Source of the DNA: Streptomyces zagrosensis | GTDB lineage: Bacteria > Actinomycetota > Actinomycetes > Streptomycetales > Streptomycetaceae | Direction: 5' to 3' | Assembly (NCBI RefSeq): GCF_014203645.1 | Contig: NZ_JACHJL010000019.1 | Coordinates: 62,001-126,000 of the forward strand | DNA length: 64,000 nt | Part shown: positions 45,910 through 54,710 of the stretch, one piece after another | Numbering within the stretch: position 1 is the first letter of the stretch | How the letters are laid out: the number at the start of each line of letters is the position of its first letter | The notes under the pieces: generated by a model | Database searches by the model: none | The model's input: only the letters and a program-made list of their open reading frames with translations | Told to the model about the DNA's origin: nothing | Program-made: the position numbers and the translations under genes

Positions 45910-45933
45910 CACGCCCCACTGCGGTGGGGCGTG
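45910..45933 (+). other. 10-bp hairpin between rpmI and rplT
   Basis: CACGCCCCAC-TGCG-GTGGGGCGTG begins 3 nt after the rpmI stop. It may be a processing site or attenuator that sets the L35:L20 ratio. Confidence 0.5.
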
Positions 45934-46005
45934 CGTCGGAGATCGGGACCCATTCGTTTCCGGGCCGTGTGAGGTAACCGCGGCCCCGTACAAGGAGTTA
46001 ATCAA

Positions 46006-46389
46006 GTGGCACGCGTCAAGCGGGCAGTCAACGCCCACAAGAAGCGCCGGGCAATCCTGGCGCAGGCCAGCGGCTACCGGGGTCAGCGCTCGCGTCTGTA
46101 CCGCAAGGCGAAGGAGCAGGTCACCCACTCCCTCGTTTACAACTACAACGACCGTAAGAAGCGCAAGGGCGACTTCCGTCAGCTCTGGATTCAGCGGATC
46201 AACGCTGCGGCCCGTGCCAACGGCATGACGTACAACCGCTTCATCCAGGGTCTGAAGGCCGCCAACGTCGAGGTGGACCGCAAGATCCTGGCCGAGCTCG
46301 CGGTCAACGACGCGAACGCGTTCGCGACGCTGGTCGAGGTGGCCCAGAAGGCGCTGCCCAGCGACGTCAACGCCTCGAAGGCCGCCTGA
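46006..46389 (+). CDS. rplT: 50S ribosomal protein L20
   Basis: 127 residues, GTG start with AAGGAG. The L20 signature VNAHKKRRAILAQASGYRGQRSRLYRKAKEQV and RFIQGLKAANVEVDRKILAELA are intact. In many bacteria L20 represses this operon by binding its own mRNA. Two hairpins follow. Confidence 0.97.
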   Translation: MARVKRAVNAHKKRRAILAQASGYRGQRSRLYRKAKEQVTHSLVYNYNDRKKRKGDFRQLWIQRINAAARANGMTYNRFIQGLKAANVEVDRKILAELAVNDANAFATLVEVAQKALPSDVNASKAA

Positions 46390-46399
46390 GCGCTCTTCA

Positions 46400-46478
46400 C
46401 GGCCCGGGCGTCTCACCCCACGCCGGGCCGGGCGTAAAGCCCATATCGGACCCGTAGGCGGCGACCGCCTGCGGGTCC
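46400..46478 (+). terminator. Tandem terminators of the infC-rpmI-rplT operon
   Basis: First stem 46400-46411 with 46420-46430 (one bulge); second stem 46448-46460 with 46466-46478 (13 bp, one G-T pair, loop GCGAC). Two hairpins in 80 bp after rplT. Confidence 0.75.
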
Positions 46479-46646
46479 GTGGTCTTCGCTGCCCTCCAGT
46501 GGGGTGTCCTTGGGCGTCTTGTGTGGTTTCTGCGGGGCTTCCGTTCTGCTGAGGTCTTCCCGCGCGCCCCGGCGATTCCGTCGCGCTCACGGCCCGCCCG
46601 CCCCTCTTTGGCCCCTGCACCCCCGTCCGGAAGCGAGTACCACCAC

Positions 46647-47492
46647 ATGGCGGCCCCCGAGTTGACCTCCCCGCGATCGCCGCGCGTCCTGGCCGCCCGC
46701 CGACTGGCCCGCCGCCATGCGCGGGCCAAGGAGCGCAGGTTCCTCGCTGAGGGCCCGCAGGCGGTGCGCGAGGCGGTCGTGCGGCACGGGGACGCTGGAC
46801 GCGGGGACGGCGACGGCACGCTGGTCGAGGTGTTCGCCACGGTGGAGGCGGCCGAGCGGCACGCCGACATCATCGACGCGGCGCATGCCGCCGCGGTCCC
46901 GGTGCACACCGCCACCGACGCCGTCATCGGCGAGATCTCGCAGACGGTTACGCCACAGGGTCTGGTGGGCGTCTGCCGCTTCCTCGATCTGCCGTTCGCC
47001 GACGTGCTGGCCGCAAGGCCCCGGCTGGTCGCCGTGCTCGCCAACGTACGCGACCCCGGAAACGCCGGTACGGTGCTGCGCTGCGCTGATGCCGCCGGAG
47101 CCGACGCCGTGGTCCTCACCGACGCCTCAGTAGACCTCTACAACCCCAAGTCCGTACGGGCTTCGGTCGGTTCGATCTTCCACCTACCGGTCGCCGTGGG
47201 CGTACCCATCGATCGGGTGGTGCGCGGGTTGCACGAGGCAGGCGTACGGGTGCTCGCCGCGGACGGCGCGGGAGAGCGGGACCTGGACGCCGAACTGGAC
47301 GGCGGGAGCATGAGCGGCCCCACTGCCTGGGTCTTCGGCAACGAGGCATGGGGGCTGCCGGAAGAGACCCGGGCACTCGCCGACGAGGTGGTGCGCGTGC
47401 CCATCCACGGCAAGGCCGAGAGCCTCAACCTCGCGACGGCCGCCGCCGTGTGCCTGTACGCCTCCGCACGCGCCCAGCGCGCCCGCCGATAG
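46647..47492 (+). CDS. SpoU/TrmH-family RNA methyltransferase
   Basis: 281 residues from ATG 46647. An N-terminal substrate-binding domain (RFLAEGPQAVREAV) is followed by the SPOUT knot with LANVRDPGNAGTVLRCADAAGADAV, SVGSIFHLPV and WVFGNEAWGL...VRVPIHGKAESLNLATAAAVCLY, the three family motifs. Substrate (rRNA or tRNA 2'-O-ribose) is not fixed. It lies 3' of the ribosomal operon. Confidence 0.93.
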   Translation: MAAPELTSPRSPRVLAARRLARRHARAKERRFLAEGPQAVREAVVRHGDAGRGDGDGTLVEVFATVEAAERHADIIDAAHAAAVPVHTATDAVIGEISQTVTPQGLVGVCRFLDLPFADVLAARPRLVAVLANVRDPGNAGTVLRCADAAGADAVVLTDASVDLYNPKSVRASVGSIFHLPVAVGVPIDRVVRGLHEAGVRVLAADGAGERDLDAELDGGSMSGPTAWVFGNEAWGLPEETRALADEVVRVPIHGKAESLNLATAAAVCLYASARAQRARR

Positions 47493-47527
47493 CGACGGAG
47501 GGGCTCCGCTGCGTCACCTTGACCTAG

Positions 47528-47533
47528 TAGTGT
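47528..47533 (+). promoter_or_regulatory. -10 box of the histidine kinase gene
   Basis: TAGTGT, with a leader of about 26 nt carrying GGGAGGGGG. Confidence 0.3.
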
Positions 47534-47565
47534 TACGCCCCTGAGACCCGGGAGGGGGTGCGGGG

Positions 47566-48978
47566 TTGGACGTCAGGGTTTCCGGCGCGGCGGCGACAAC
47601 TCCGCCTGCGGCGGGGGCAATTACGCCTGTGGCGGGGGCGACACTGCCTGCGGCGGCGGCTCCGCCCCCGGCGGGGGCAACACCGCTTCCGGCGGGGACA
47701 ACTCCGCCTCCGGCGGGGACAACTCCGCCTCCGGTGGGACCTAGCCTGCCACCGGCGGCGCCAACGCCGCCCGCGACTGCGTCAAACCCGTCTCCGGCTG
47801 CGTCAAACCCGCCTGCGACTGCTTCACACCCGCCTACGGCGGGACCTGGCCTGGCCAGTGAGATCGACGCCTGGGCACCCGATCTCGCCGCCCTTGGTCT
47901 GCATCCCGACGATCTGCCCGACGGCCTGATCGTCGCCGATGAATGCGGCCAAGTCACCTGCTTCAACGCCGCGGCAGCCCGCATCACAGCGACATCGGCC
48001 GCGGAAGCGCTGGGCCGTCCACTCGATCGGGTGCTGCCTCTTGAGGACCTCGAAGGGCGCCGCTGGTGGGTGCTCACCGATCCGTACGGCGGACTGGCCA
48101 CCCGGGGCGGCCAACCGGAGCGCAATTTGCTGCTGCCCGGCGGACGCGAGGTGCTGGTCGCCGCGCGCTACGTACGACAGCGCCCCACCGGTCCGGTCCA
48201 GCGGGTCGTGGTCACGCTGCGTGGTACCGAGGCCAGGCGCCGTAACGAGCGCAGTCACGCCGAGCTGATCGCCACCGTTGCCCACGAACTACGCTCGCCG
48301 CTCACCTCGGTCAAGGGATTCACCGCGACGCTGCTGGCGAAGTGGGAGAGGTTCACCGACGACCAGAAGCGGTTGATGCTGGAGACCGTGGACGCCGACG
48401 CCAACCGCGTCACCCGGCTGATAGCCGAGCTCCTGGACATCTCCCGGATTGACTCGGGGCGGCTTGAGGTGCGCAGGCAGCCCGTTGATATCGCCGCCGC
48501 CGTGCGCCGGCACGTCCGGGCTCACACCACCGCTGGCCACCGCCCCGACCTCTTTTTGATCAAGGTCGTGGAGCCGCTGCCCGATCTGTGGGCCGATCCG
48601 GACAAGGTCGATCAGGTGCTGGGCAACCTGCTGGAAAATGCGGTGCGGCACGGCGAAGGAACGGTCACCATCGAGGTGACCCCCACCATCGTCACCGTCA
48701 CGCCCCAGCCAGCAGGAGCCCCCGTGGAAAGCGTAGGCCAGCCCAGGACTGCCGTCACCGTCAGTGATGAGGGCGCCGGCATCCCCGAGGAGTCGATGGG
48801 GCGCGTATTCACCCGGTTTTGGCGCGGCTCCAAGCGCGGTGGCACCGGGCTCGGGCTCTACATCGTCAAGGGCATCGTCGAGGCGCACGGCGGGAGCATC
48901 ACGGTCGGCCGCTCCAGCGCCGGGGGCGCCGAGTTTCGATTTACCCTGCCCGTGGGGGCCCCGGCCTATCTGGCCTGA
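47566..48978 (+). CDS. Orphan cytoplasmic PAS histidine kinase with Pro-rich N-terminus
   Basis: 470 residues from TTG 47566. After about 90 residues of PAAG/TTPPPAG repeats comes a PAS domain (DLPDGLIVADECGQVTCFNAAAARIT), then the HisKA H-box ATVAHELRSPLTSVKGF and the HATPase motifs NLLENAVRHG, DEGAGIPE and GGTGLGLYIVKGIVEAHGG. No transmembrane helix and no response regulator gene is adjacent, so the partner is encoded elsewhere. The repeat segment is made of 21-nt tandem units. Confidence 0.88.
   Translation: MDVRVSGAAATTPPAAGAITPVAGATLPAAAAPPPAGATPLPAGTTPPPAGTTPPPVGPSLPPAAPTPPATASNPSPAASNPPATASHPPTAGPGLASEIDAWAPDLAALGLHPDDLPDGLIVADECGQVTCFNAAAARITATSAAEALGRPLDRVLPLEDLEGRRWWVLTDPYGGLATRGGQPERNLLLPGGREVLVAARYVRQRPTGPVQRVVVTLRGTEARRRNERSHAELIATVAHELRSPLTSVKGFTATLLAKWERFTDDQKRLMLETVDADANRVTRLIAELLDISRIDSGRLEVRRQPVDIAAAVRRHVRAHTTAGHRPDLFLIKVVEPLPDLWADPDKVDQVLGNLLENAVRHGEGTVTIEVTPTIVTVTPQPAGAPVESVGQPRTAVTVSDEGAGIPEESMGRVFTRFWRGSKRGGTGLGLYIVKGIVEAHGGSITVGRSSAGGAEFRFTLPVGAPAYLA
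47600..47840. repeat. 21-nt tandem repeats in the kinase gene
   Basis: CCGGCGGGGACAACTCCGCCT is repeated exactly at 47692-47733, with many degenerate copies around it, all in frame. Confidence 0.75.
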
Positions 48979-48981
48979 GCA

Positions 48982-49005
48982 GTGCCGGGCCAGCTGGCCC
49001 GGCAC
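48982..49005 (+). terminator. Hairpin after the kinase gene
   Basis: GTGCCGGGCCAG directly followed by its reverse complement, a 24-bp perfect palindrome 3 nt after the stop. Confidence 0.65.
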
Positions 49006-49045
49006 CCGGCGGCCCCTACGGACCCGGTCGAGTACGGACGCCCCG

Positions 49046-49051
49046 TAGACT
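49046..49051 (+). promoter_or_regulatory. -10 box of pheST
   Basis: TAGACT, giving a leader of about 110 nt with a CTTTGGCAC direct repeat but no recognised T-box. Confidence 0.4.
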
Positions 49052-49169
49052 CGACCTTTGGCACCTTTGGCACCACCATCGTCGGCCGGGCCACGTGTGC
49101 TCGGCATCTGGACGAGATCGAGGCGCCGAGGCGGGGCGAAGCCACTAGCCAACGGAAGCACGGGAAGAG

Positions 49170-50306
49170 ATGTCGGCACCCAATAAGTCCTATGACCCAG
49201 TAGAGGTCGAGGCACTGAAACCGGAAGAGATCGCCCGGATGCGGGACGAGGCACTGGCCGCGTTCGCCGCGGCCGGGGATCTCGCGGCCCTGCACGAGGC
49301 GAAGATCGCGCACATCGGCGACCGCTCGCCGCTGGCGCTGGCCAACCGCGAGATCGGCGCACTGCCCCCGCACGCCAAGGCAGACGCGGGCAAGCGCGTC
49401 GGCGGCACGCGCGCCGAGGTGGGCCGTGCGCTCGCCACGCGGCAAGAGGAACTGGAGGCCGAGCGCGACGCACGGGTGCTGGTCGAGGAGGCCGTGGACG
49501 TCACCTTGCCCGGCGACCGGATCACGCCCGGTGCCAGGCACCCGCTGACGACGCTCTCCGAGCGCATCGAGGACATCTTCGTGGCCATGGGCTACGAGGT
49601 GGCCGAGGGGCCCGAGGTGGAGGCGGAGTGGTTCAACTTCGACGCCCTGAACTTCACCCCCGACCACCCGGCGCGCGCCATGCAGGACACCTTCTTCGTG
49701 CGCTCCGCCGGCGCCGCGGACGCGGCGGCCGAGGGGGAGTCCGGCGTCGTACTGCGGACCCACACCTCGCCGGTCCAGGTCCGCTCGATGCTCGACCGCG
49801 AACCGCCCATCTATGTGGTCTGCCCGGGCCGGGTGTACCGCACCGATGAGCTGGACGCCACCCACACCCCCGTCTTCCACCAGGTGGAGCTGCTGGCCAT
49901 CGACGAGGGCCTGACCATGGCGGACCTCAAGGGCACCATGGACCACATGGTCAGCGCCCTGTTCGGGGAGGGCGTGAGCACTCGGGTCCGGCCGAACTAC
50001 TTCCCGTTCACCGAGCCGTCCGCCGAGATGGACATGCAGTGCTACGTGTGCCGTGGCGCCTCGGTAGGCGACCCGGACCACCCGTGCCGCACCTGCTCAT
50101 CCGAGGGCTGGATCGAGCTGGGCGGCTGCGGCATGGTCAACCCGCGTGTGCTGATCGCCTGCGGCATCGACCCGGAGAAGTACAGCGGGTTCGCCTTCGG
50201 GTTCGGCATCGAACGGATGCTGATGTTCCGCCACAACGTCGAGGACATGCGAGACATGGTCGAGGGTGACGTGCGCTTCACCCGGCCGTTCGGGATGGAG
50301 ATCTGA
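49170..50306 (+). CDS. pheS: Phenylalanine-tRNA ligase alpha subunit
   Basis: 378 residues. Class II synthetase core: motif 1 region (HPLTTLSERIEDIFVAMGYEVAEGPEVEAEWFNFDALNF), motif 2 (VYRTDELDATHTPVFHQVE) and motif 3 (GFAFGFGIERMLMFR). The N-terminal coiled coil binds tRNA. Its TGA shares its last base with the pheT ATG, so the subunits are coupled for heterotetramer assembly. Confidence 0.98.
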   Translation: MSAPNKSYDPVEVEALKPEEIARMRDEALAAFAAAGDLAALHEAKIAHIGDRSPLALANREIGALPPHAKADAGKRVGGTRAEVGRALATRQEELEAERDARVLVEEAVDVTLPGDRITPGARHPLTTLSERIEDIFVAMGYEVAEGPEVEAEWFNFDALNFTPDHPARAMQDTFFVRSAGAADAAAEGESGVVLRTHTSPVQVRSMLDREPPIYVVCPGRVYRTDELDATHTPVFHQVELLAIDEGLTMADLKGTMDHMVSALFGEGVSTRVRPNYFPFTEPSAEMDMQCYVCRGASVGDPDHPCRTCSSEGWIELGGCGMVNPRVLIACGIDPEKYSGFAFGFGIERMLMFRHNVEDMRDMVEGDVRFTRPFGMEI

Positions 50307-52843
50307 TGCGAATCCCGCTTTCCTGGCTGCGGGAGTACGTGGACCTGCCCGCCGGTGAGACCGGCCGTGACGTGCAGGCCAAGCTCGTCGCCGCCGGCCT
50401 TGAGGTGGAGAGGGTCGAGCAGCTCGGCGCCGGCCTGAAGGGCCCGCTGGCCGTCGGCAAGGTACTCGCCATCGAGGTACTCGACGGCTTCAAGAAGCCC
50501 ATCCGCTACTGCCAGGTCGATGTCGGCCAGGCCAACAACACGGGCGAGCCGCAGAACATCATCTGCGGCGCCGCCAACTTCGCCATCGGCGACAAGGTCG
50601 TCGTGGTGCTGCCCGGCGCCGAGTTGCCCGGCGGCTTCAAGATCGCAGCGCGCAAGACGTACGGCCATGTGTCCGAAGGCATGATCTGCTCCGCCAGCGA
50701 GCTGGGCATGTCCGATGACCACGACGGCATCATCGTGCTGCCCCCTGAGCATGAGGTGGGCACCGACGCCATCGAACTGCTTGAGCTGGTGGACGAGGTC
50801 CTCGACATCGCCGTCACGCCCGACCGCGGCTACTGCCTGTCGCTGCGCGGCGTCGCCCGCGAGGCCGCCACCGCGTACGGACTGCCGCTGCGCGACCCGG
50901 CGCTCCTCGACGTGCCCGCGCCCAACAGCTTCGGCTACCCGGTGCGCGTGGACGACCCGGCGGGCTGTGATCGCTTCACTGCCCGTACGGTCGTTGGGCT
51001 CGCGCCTGAGGCGCGCTCCCCGATCTGGCTCCAGCGCCGGCTCCAGAAGGCCGGCATGCGGCCGATCTCGCTGACCGTGGACGTCACCAACTACGTGATG
51101 CTCGAACTCGGCCAGCCGCTGCATGCCTACGACCGCTCCCGCGTGGACGGCACCATCGGCGTACGGCGCGCCACCCCCGGCGAGAAGCTCACCACCCTCG
51201 ACGGCAGCAAGCGGGTCCTTGACCCCGAAGACCTGGTCATCACCGACAACAGCGGGCCGATCGGCCTCGCCGGGGTGATGGGCGGCGCCAACACCGAGAT
51301 CGCCGACACCACCGAGGACCCGGCGACCGGCGAGGTCGCCGGCACCACGGACGTGGTCATCGAGTCCGCCCACTTCGACGCCGTCTCCATCGCCCGCACC
51401 GCCCGCCGCCACAAGATCTCCTCCGAGGCGTCCAGGCGTTACGAGCGTGGCGTTGACCCGCAGGCGGCATCGGCCGCCGCGCAGCGCGCCGTCGATCTGC
51501 TCGTACTGCTCGCTGGCGGCACCGCGGAGGCCGGGGTCACCGAGGTCGCCGCGCCCAGCGGGCCGCGCACGATCGACATGCGCGCCGACCACCCTGACCG
51601 GGTCGCCGGTGTCAGCTACGGCCGAAAGACCGTCGTCCGCCGCCTCCAGCAGGTCGGCTGTGACGTCAACGGCCAGGACGAACTGGTGGTCACGGCCCCG
51701 AGCTGGCGGCCCGACCTGAACGACATCAACGACCTCGCCGAAGAGGTCATCCGCCTGGAGGGTTACGCCAACCTGCCCTCCACGCTGCCCCAGCCGCCGG
51801 CCGGGCGCGGCCTGACCGAACGGCAGCGGCTGCACCGCAGGGTCGGCCGGGCGCTGGCCGGGGCCGGCTACACCGAGGCCCCCAACTACCCGTTCACCAG
51901 CGAAGAGGTCTTCGACCAACTCGGCCTCGACGCGGACGATCCCAGACGCGCCGCCGTCCGCCTGGTCAATCCGCTCACCGACACCGAGCCGGTGCTGCGC
52001 ACCACGCTGCTCCCGGGGCTGCTCAGCGCGCTGCGGAGGAACGACGGCCGGGGCGAGCACGACCTCGCGCTGTTCGAGACGGGCCTGATCTTCCGTGCCG
52101 TGGCGACTGCCGCAGAGGCCGCCGCCGCGACCGTACGGCTGCCTGTGGACCGCCGCCCGACCGACGAGGAGATCGCCGCGCTGGACGCCGCCCTGCCGCA
52201 GCAGCCGCGGCGCGTCGCCGTCGTACTGGCCGGCGCTCGCGAACGCGCGAGCTGGTGGGGTGGTGGCCGCCCGGCGAACTGGAGCGACGCCATCGAAGCA
52301 GGCCGCGTCGTCGCCCGCCAGGCGGGTGTGGAGCTGATCGTCCGCCAGGACCAGCACGCCCCCTGGCACCCGGGCCGTTGTGCGGCGCTCCTTGCCATCG
52401 TGGACGGTGAGGAGGTGCTGGTCGGCAACGCGGGCGAGCTGCACCCCCGGGTGATCAAGACGCTCGGCCTTCCGGAGCGCACCAGCGCCATGGAGATCGA
52501 ACTCGACCGGTTGGAGCGGGCGGCCCCCGGACCGGTGCAGGCGCCGAGCGTGTCCACCTTCCCGGTGGCCACCCGCGATGTTGCCCTGGTCGTTGGCGCC
52601 TCGGTGTCGGCGGCCGATGTCGAGGCGGCCCTGCGCTCTGGCGCCGGCGAACTCCTCGAATCGCTGCGACTGTTCGACCAGTTCACTGGCGAACAGCTCG
52701 GCGAGGGCAAGAAGTCCCTGGCGTACGCGCTGCGCCTGCGGGCAGCCGATCGGACGCTGACTGCCGACGAGGCGTCGGCGGCCCGGGACGCCGCCGTCGC
52801 AACGGCGATCGAGCGCACCGGGGCGGTGCTGCGCGGCGCCTAG
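50306..52843 (+). CDS. pheT: Phenylalanine-tRNA ligase beta subunit
   Basis: 845 residues. Domains in order: EMAP-like tRNA-binding domain (AIEVLDGFKKPIRYCQVDVG), B3/B4 editing domain (about 220-390), B5 domain, the class II-like core, and the C-terminal FDX-ACB domain (PVATRDVALVVGASVSAADVEAAL...EGKKSLAYALRLRAADRTLT). ATG 50306 overlaps the pheS stop by one base. Followed by a strong terminator. Confidence 0.98.
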   Translation: MRIPLSWLREYVDLPAGETGRDVQAKLVAAGLEVERVEQLGAGLKGPLAVGKVLAIEVLDGFKKPIRYCQVDVGQANNTGEPQNIICGAANFAIGDKVVVVLPGAELPGGFKIAARKTYGHVSEGMICSASELGMSDDHDGIIVLPPEHEVGTDAIELLELVDEVLDIAVTPDRGYCLSLRGVAREAATAYGLPLRDPALLDVPAPNSFGYPVRVDDPAGCDRFTARTVVGLAPEARSPIWLQRRLQKAGMRPISLTVDVTNYVMLELGQPLHAYDRSRVDGTIGVRRATPGEKLTTLDGSKRVLDPEDLVITDNSGPIGLAGVMGGANTEIADTTEDPATGEVAGTTDVVIESAHFDAVSIARTARRHKISSEASRRYERGVDPQAASAAAQRAVDLLVLLAGGTAEAGVTEVAAPSGPRTIDMRADHPDRVAGVSYGRKTVVRRLQQVGCDVNGQDELVVTAPSWRPDLNDINDLAEEVIRLEGYANLPSTLPQPPAGRGLTERQRLHRRVGRALAGAGYTEAPNYPFTSEEVFDQLGLDADDPRRAAVRLVNPLTDTEPVLRTTLLPGLLSALRRNDGRGEHDLALFETGLIFRAVATAAEAAAATVRLPVDRRPTDEEIAALDAALPQQPRRVAVVLAGARERASWWGGGRPANWSDAIEAGRVVARQAGVELIVRQDQHAPWHPGRCAALLAIVDGEEVLVGNAGELHPRVIKTLGLPERTSAMEIELDRLERAAPGPVQAPSVSTFPVATRDVALVVGASVSAADVEAALRSGAGELLESLRLFDQFTGEQLGEGKKSLAYALRLRAADRTLTADEASAARDAAVATAIERTGAVLRGA

Positions 52844-52875
52844 TCCGCGCCGGGGGACCAGCAGGCGAACCAGCA

Positions 52876-52915
52876 GGGGCATGTCCCGCGCGAGATGCGC
52901 GGGACATGCCCCTTT
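52876..52915 (+). terminator. Strong intrinsic terminator after pheT
   Basis: Perfect 16-bp stem (52876-52891 with 52897-52912), 5-nt loop GAGAT, then TTT. It ends the pheST operon. Confidence 0.9.
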
Positions 52916-53200
52916 GCGCGGGGCGATGTGGGGCAGTACCGGGTGACATGCGGCGATATGCGGCGATGCCGTGTGATGTCATGTGATGTAGGGCTGGGTT
53001 GGATATTTCTGAGCAATGTGGAGCATGTTCCGAAGCGATGCCGTGTCCGGAGCTTGCTCACTCGATGGGGTGAGAAGCGGGCCGTACCGCGTTACCTCGG
53101 AATGGATGGCCGACACAATCGTCTCGGTCGAGCCTCCCCGCAGCCTGCGGGGGTCCGGAGCCGCCCGACCGCCTTGCTGGGCTGCTAAGGGGGCCGGTGG
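52916..53200. other. Spacer with short ATGCGGCGAT-type repeats
   Basis: Between the pheT terminator and the phosphatase: ATGCGGCGAT and TGTGATGT direct repeats (52946-52990) and a less GC-rich stretch near 53000 that could hold a promoter. No gene supported. Confidence 0.4.
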
Positions 53201-54505
53201 ATGGTCGAAACCAAGGCAGTGGGCGCCGTGCGAACGGCGGCGTCCCGGGGTTGGCGGGCCCTTTCGCCCCTGCTGCCCGGCCTGTGGGTGCTCGGCGTGC
53301 TGTCCTGGGAACTGGGAGTTCCCTCCGGGACGCACCTCGAACCGCTGCTGGCCGCGGCCCCGGTCTTCGCGCTCGCGGTCGGCGGCCGGCGCAGCCGGGT
53401 GTTGCTCAGCGGGCTGTACGCGCTGTGCGCCCTGGTACCGATGGCGGCGTTCGGGCCACCGACCACACCGACCACACAGAACGCGCCCCTCGGTAGCTGC
53501 GCCGCGATCGTCGTCGTGATCGCCGCCTGCTGGCTGGTCACCAGGCGCCGGCAGCGGCTGGTGCGCGAACTCGACCGGACTCGGCTGGTGGCCATCGCCG
53601 CCCAGCAGACCCTGTTGCGCCCACTGCCCCTGCGGATGGGCCACTTCGCCCTCGCTGGTGGCCAATTGTCCGCGAGTCGGGGCGCCGTGGTCGGTGGCGA
53701 TCTCTACGAGGCGCTGGCCACCCCGTACGGCGTGCGGATCGTCATCGGCGATGTACGTGGCCACGGCCTGGCCGCGATCGACACCGTCGCCGCCGTGCTC
53801 GGCAGCTTTCGCGAGGCCGCGCATGACGAACCCGAACTCGCGGACGTACTACGCCGCCTCGAACGCACCCTCCAGCGCCATCTGCGGGAGCGGACGATGG
53901 CCGAGCACTCGGCCTTTGGTGGCGGCTCTCCCGAACATCCAACCGTCGAGGAGTTCGTCACCGTACTGCTGCTCGAAGTAGGGCCAGCGGGCGAGGTGAT
54001 GGCCCTCAACTGCGGGCATCCGTGGCCGTTCCTGCTGGTCGGCCAGGGGTTGGGGCACCCGGTCGGGGTTGTGCGGCCGGGTCCGCACCAGCCCGGGCGG
54101 CGGGCGTTTGCGCACCGTCCGGGCTGTCCGCGGGTGCAGCAACTCGCGCCCGGCGACAGCATGCTGCCGCTCGGTATCTTCCCGCTGCCCGACCACCCGG
54201 CGCCGACCCGCTGCGTGCACCTGCTGCCGGGGGATGCGCTCGTTCTCTACACCGATGGCGCAGAGGACGCCAGGAACGCCGCCGGTGATTTCTTCCCGCT
54301 CGCCCGAGCGCTGGCCGAGGCCGTGCACGGCGGGCCCGTACATCCGGCGGCCGTGATCGCACGCGTCCAGAGCGCCCTGCTGCGGCACACCGGCGGGCGG
54401 CTCGGTGACGACGCCGCGCTGTTGATGTTGCGCAACGACCGCTGCCGGGCGGCCTCGCGGCTGACCGTGCCCGTATCGGCCGTGAGCGACGCGCAGCTTT
54501 CTTAA
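53201..54505 (+). CDS. Membrane-bound SpoIIE/PP2C-type phosphatase
   Basis: 434 residues. Three to four N-terminal hydrophobic helices (LLPGLWVLGVLSWELG, PLLAAAPVFALAV, CAAIVVVIAACWLV) anchor a cytoplasmic PPM-type domain. The metal-binding Asp-Gly motifs are VGGDLYEA, VIGDVRGHGLAA, DALVLYTDGAEDAR and LGDDAALLML. GGGGG precedes ATG 53201. Such proteins dephosphorylate anti-anti-sigma factors; no partner is nearby. Confidence 0.88.
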   Translation: MVETKAVGAVRTAASRGWRALSPLLPGLWVLGVLSWELGVPSGTHLEPLLAAAPVFALAVGGRRSRVLLSGLYALCALVPMAAFGPPTTPTTQNAPLGSCAAIVVVIAACWLVTRRRQRLVRELDRTRLVAIAAQQTLLRPLPLRMGHFALAGGQLSASRGAVVGGDLYEALATPYGVRIVIGDVRGHGLAAIDTVAAVLGSFREAAHDEPELADVLRRLERTLQRHLRERTMAEHSAFGGGSPEHPTVEEFVTVLLLEVGPAGEVMALNCGHPWPFLLVGQGLGHPVGVVRPGPHQPGRRAFAHRPGCPRVQQLAPGDSMLPLGIFPLPDHPAPTRCVHLLPGDALVLYTDGAEDARNAAGDFFPLARALAEAVHGGPVHPAAVIARVQSALLRHTGGRLGDDAALLMLRNDRCRAASRLTVPVSAVSDAQLS

Positions 54506-54538
54506 CGCTGCCGGGTGCATCGCGGCCCTGCTGCGGGC

Positions 54539-54586
54539 GGACAGAGCCGGGAGCGGACAGAGCCGGGAGCGGACAGAGCCGGGAGT
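54539..54586. repeat. Three 16-bp tandem repeats
   Basis: GGACAGAGCCGGGAGC three times in a row (last base T in the third), just after the phosphatase gene and before the promoter of the HTH-TPR gene. Confidence 0.85.
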
Positions 54587-54710
54587 GGATGGCCGCAGCC
54601 GGCGGTGCATGCGTGCGGTGCGTACCCACGCGGGCAGTTCACACCCCGTGTGCGGAGGGTCCCGTTACGCTGAACTTTCCGGGAGGGACCGGGAGGCATC
54701 GGAGGGCAGC

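Noticed and set aside
48979..49169. T-box or other riboswitch before pheS
   Set aside because: No specifier loop, T-box sequence or antiterminator could be seen; only a short direct repeat.
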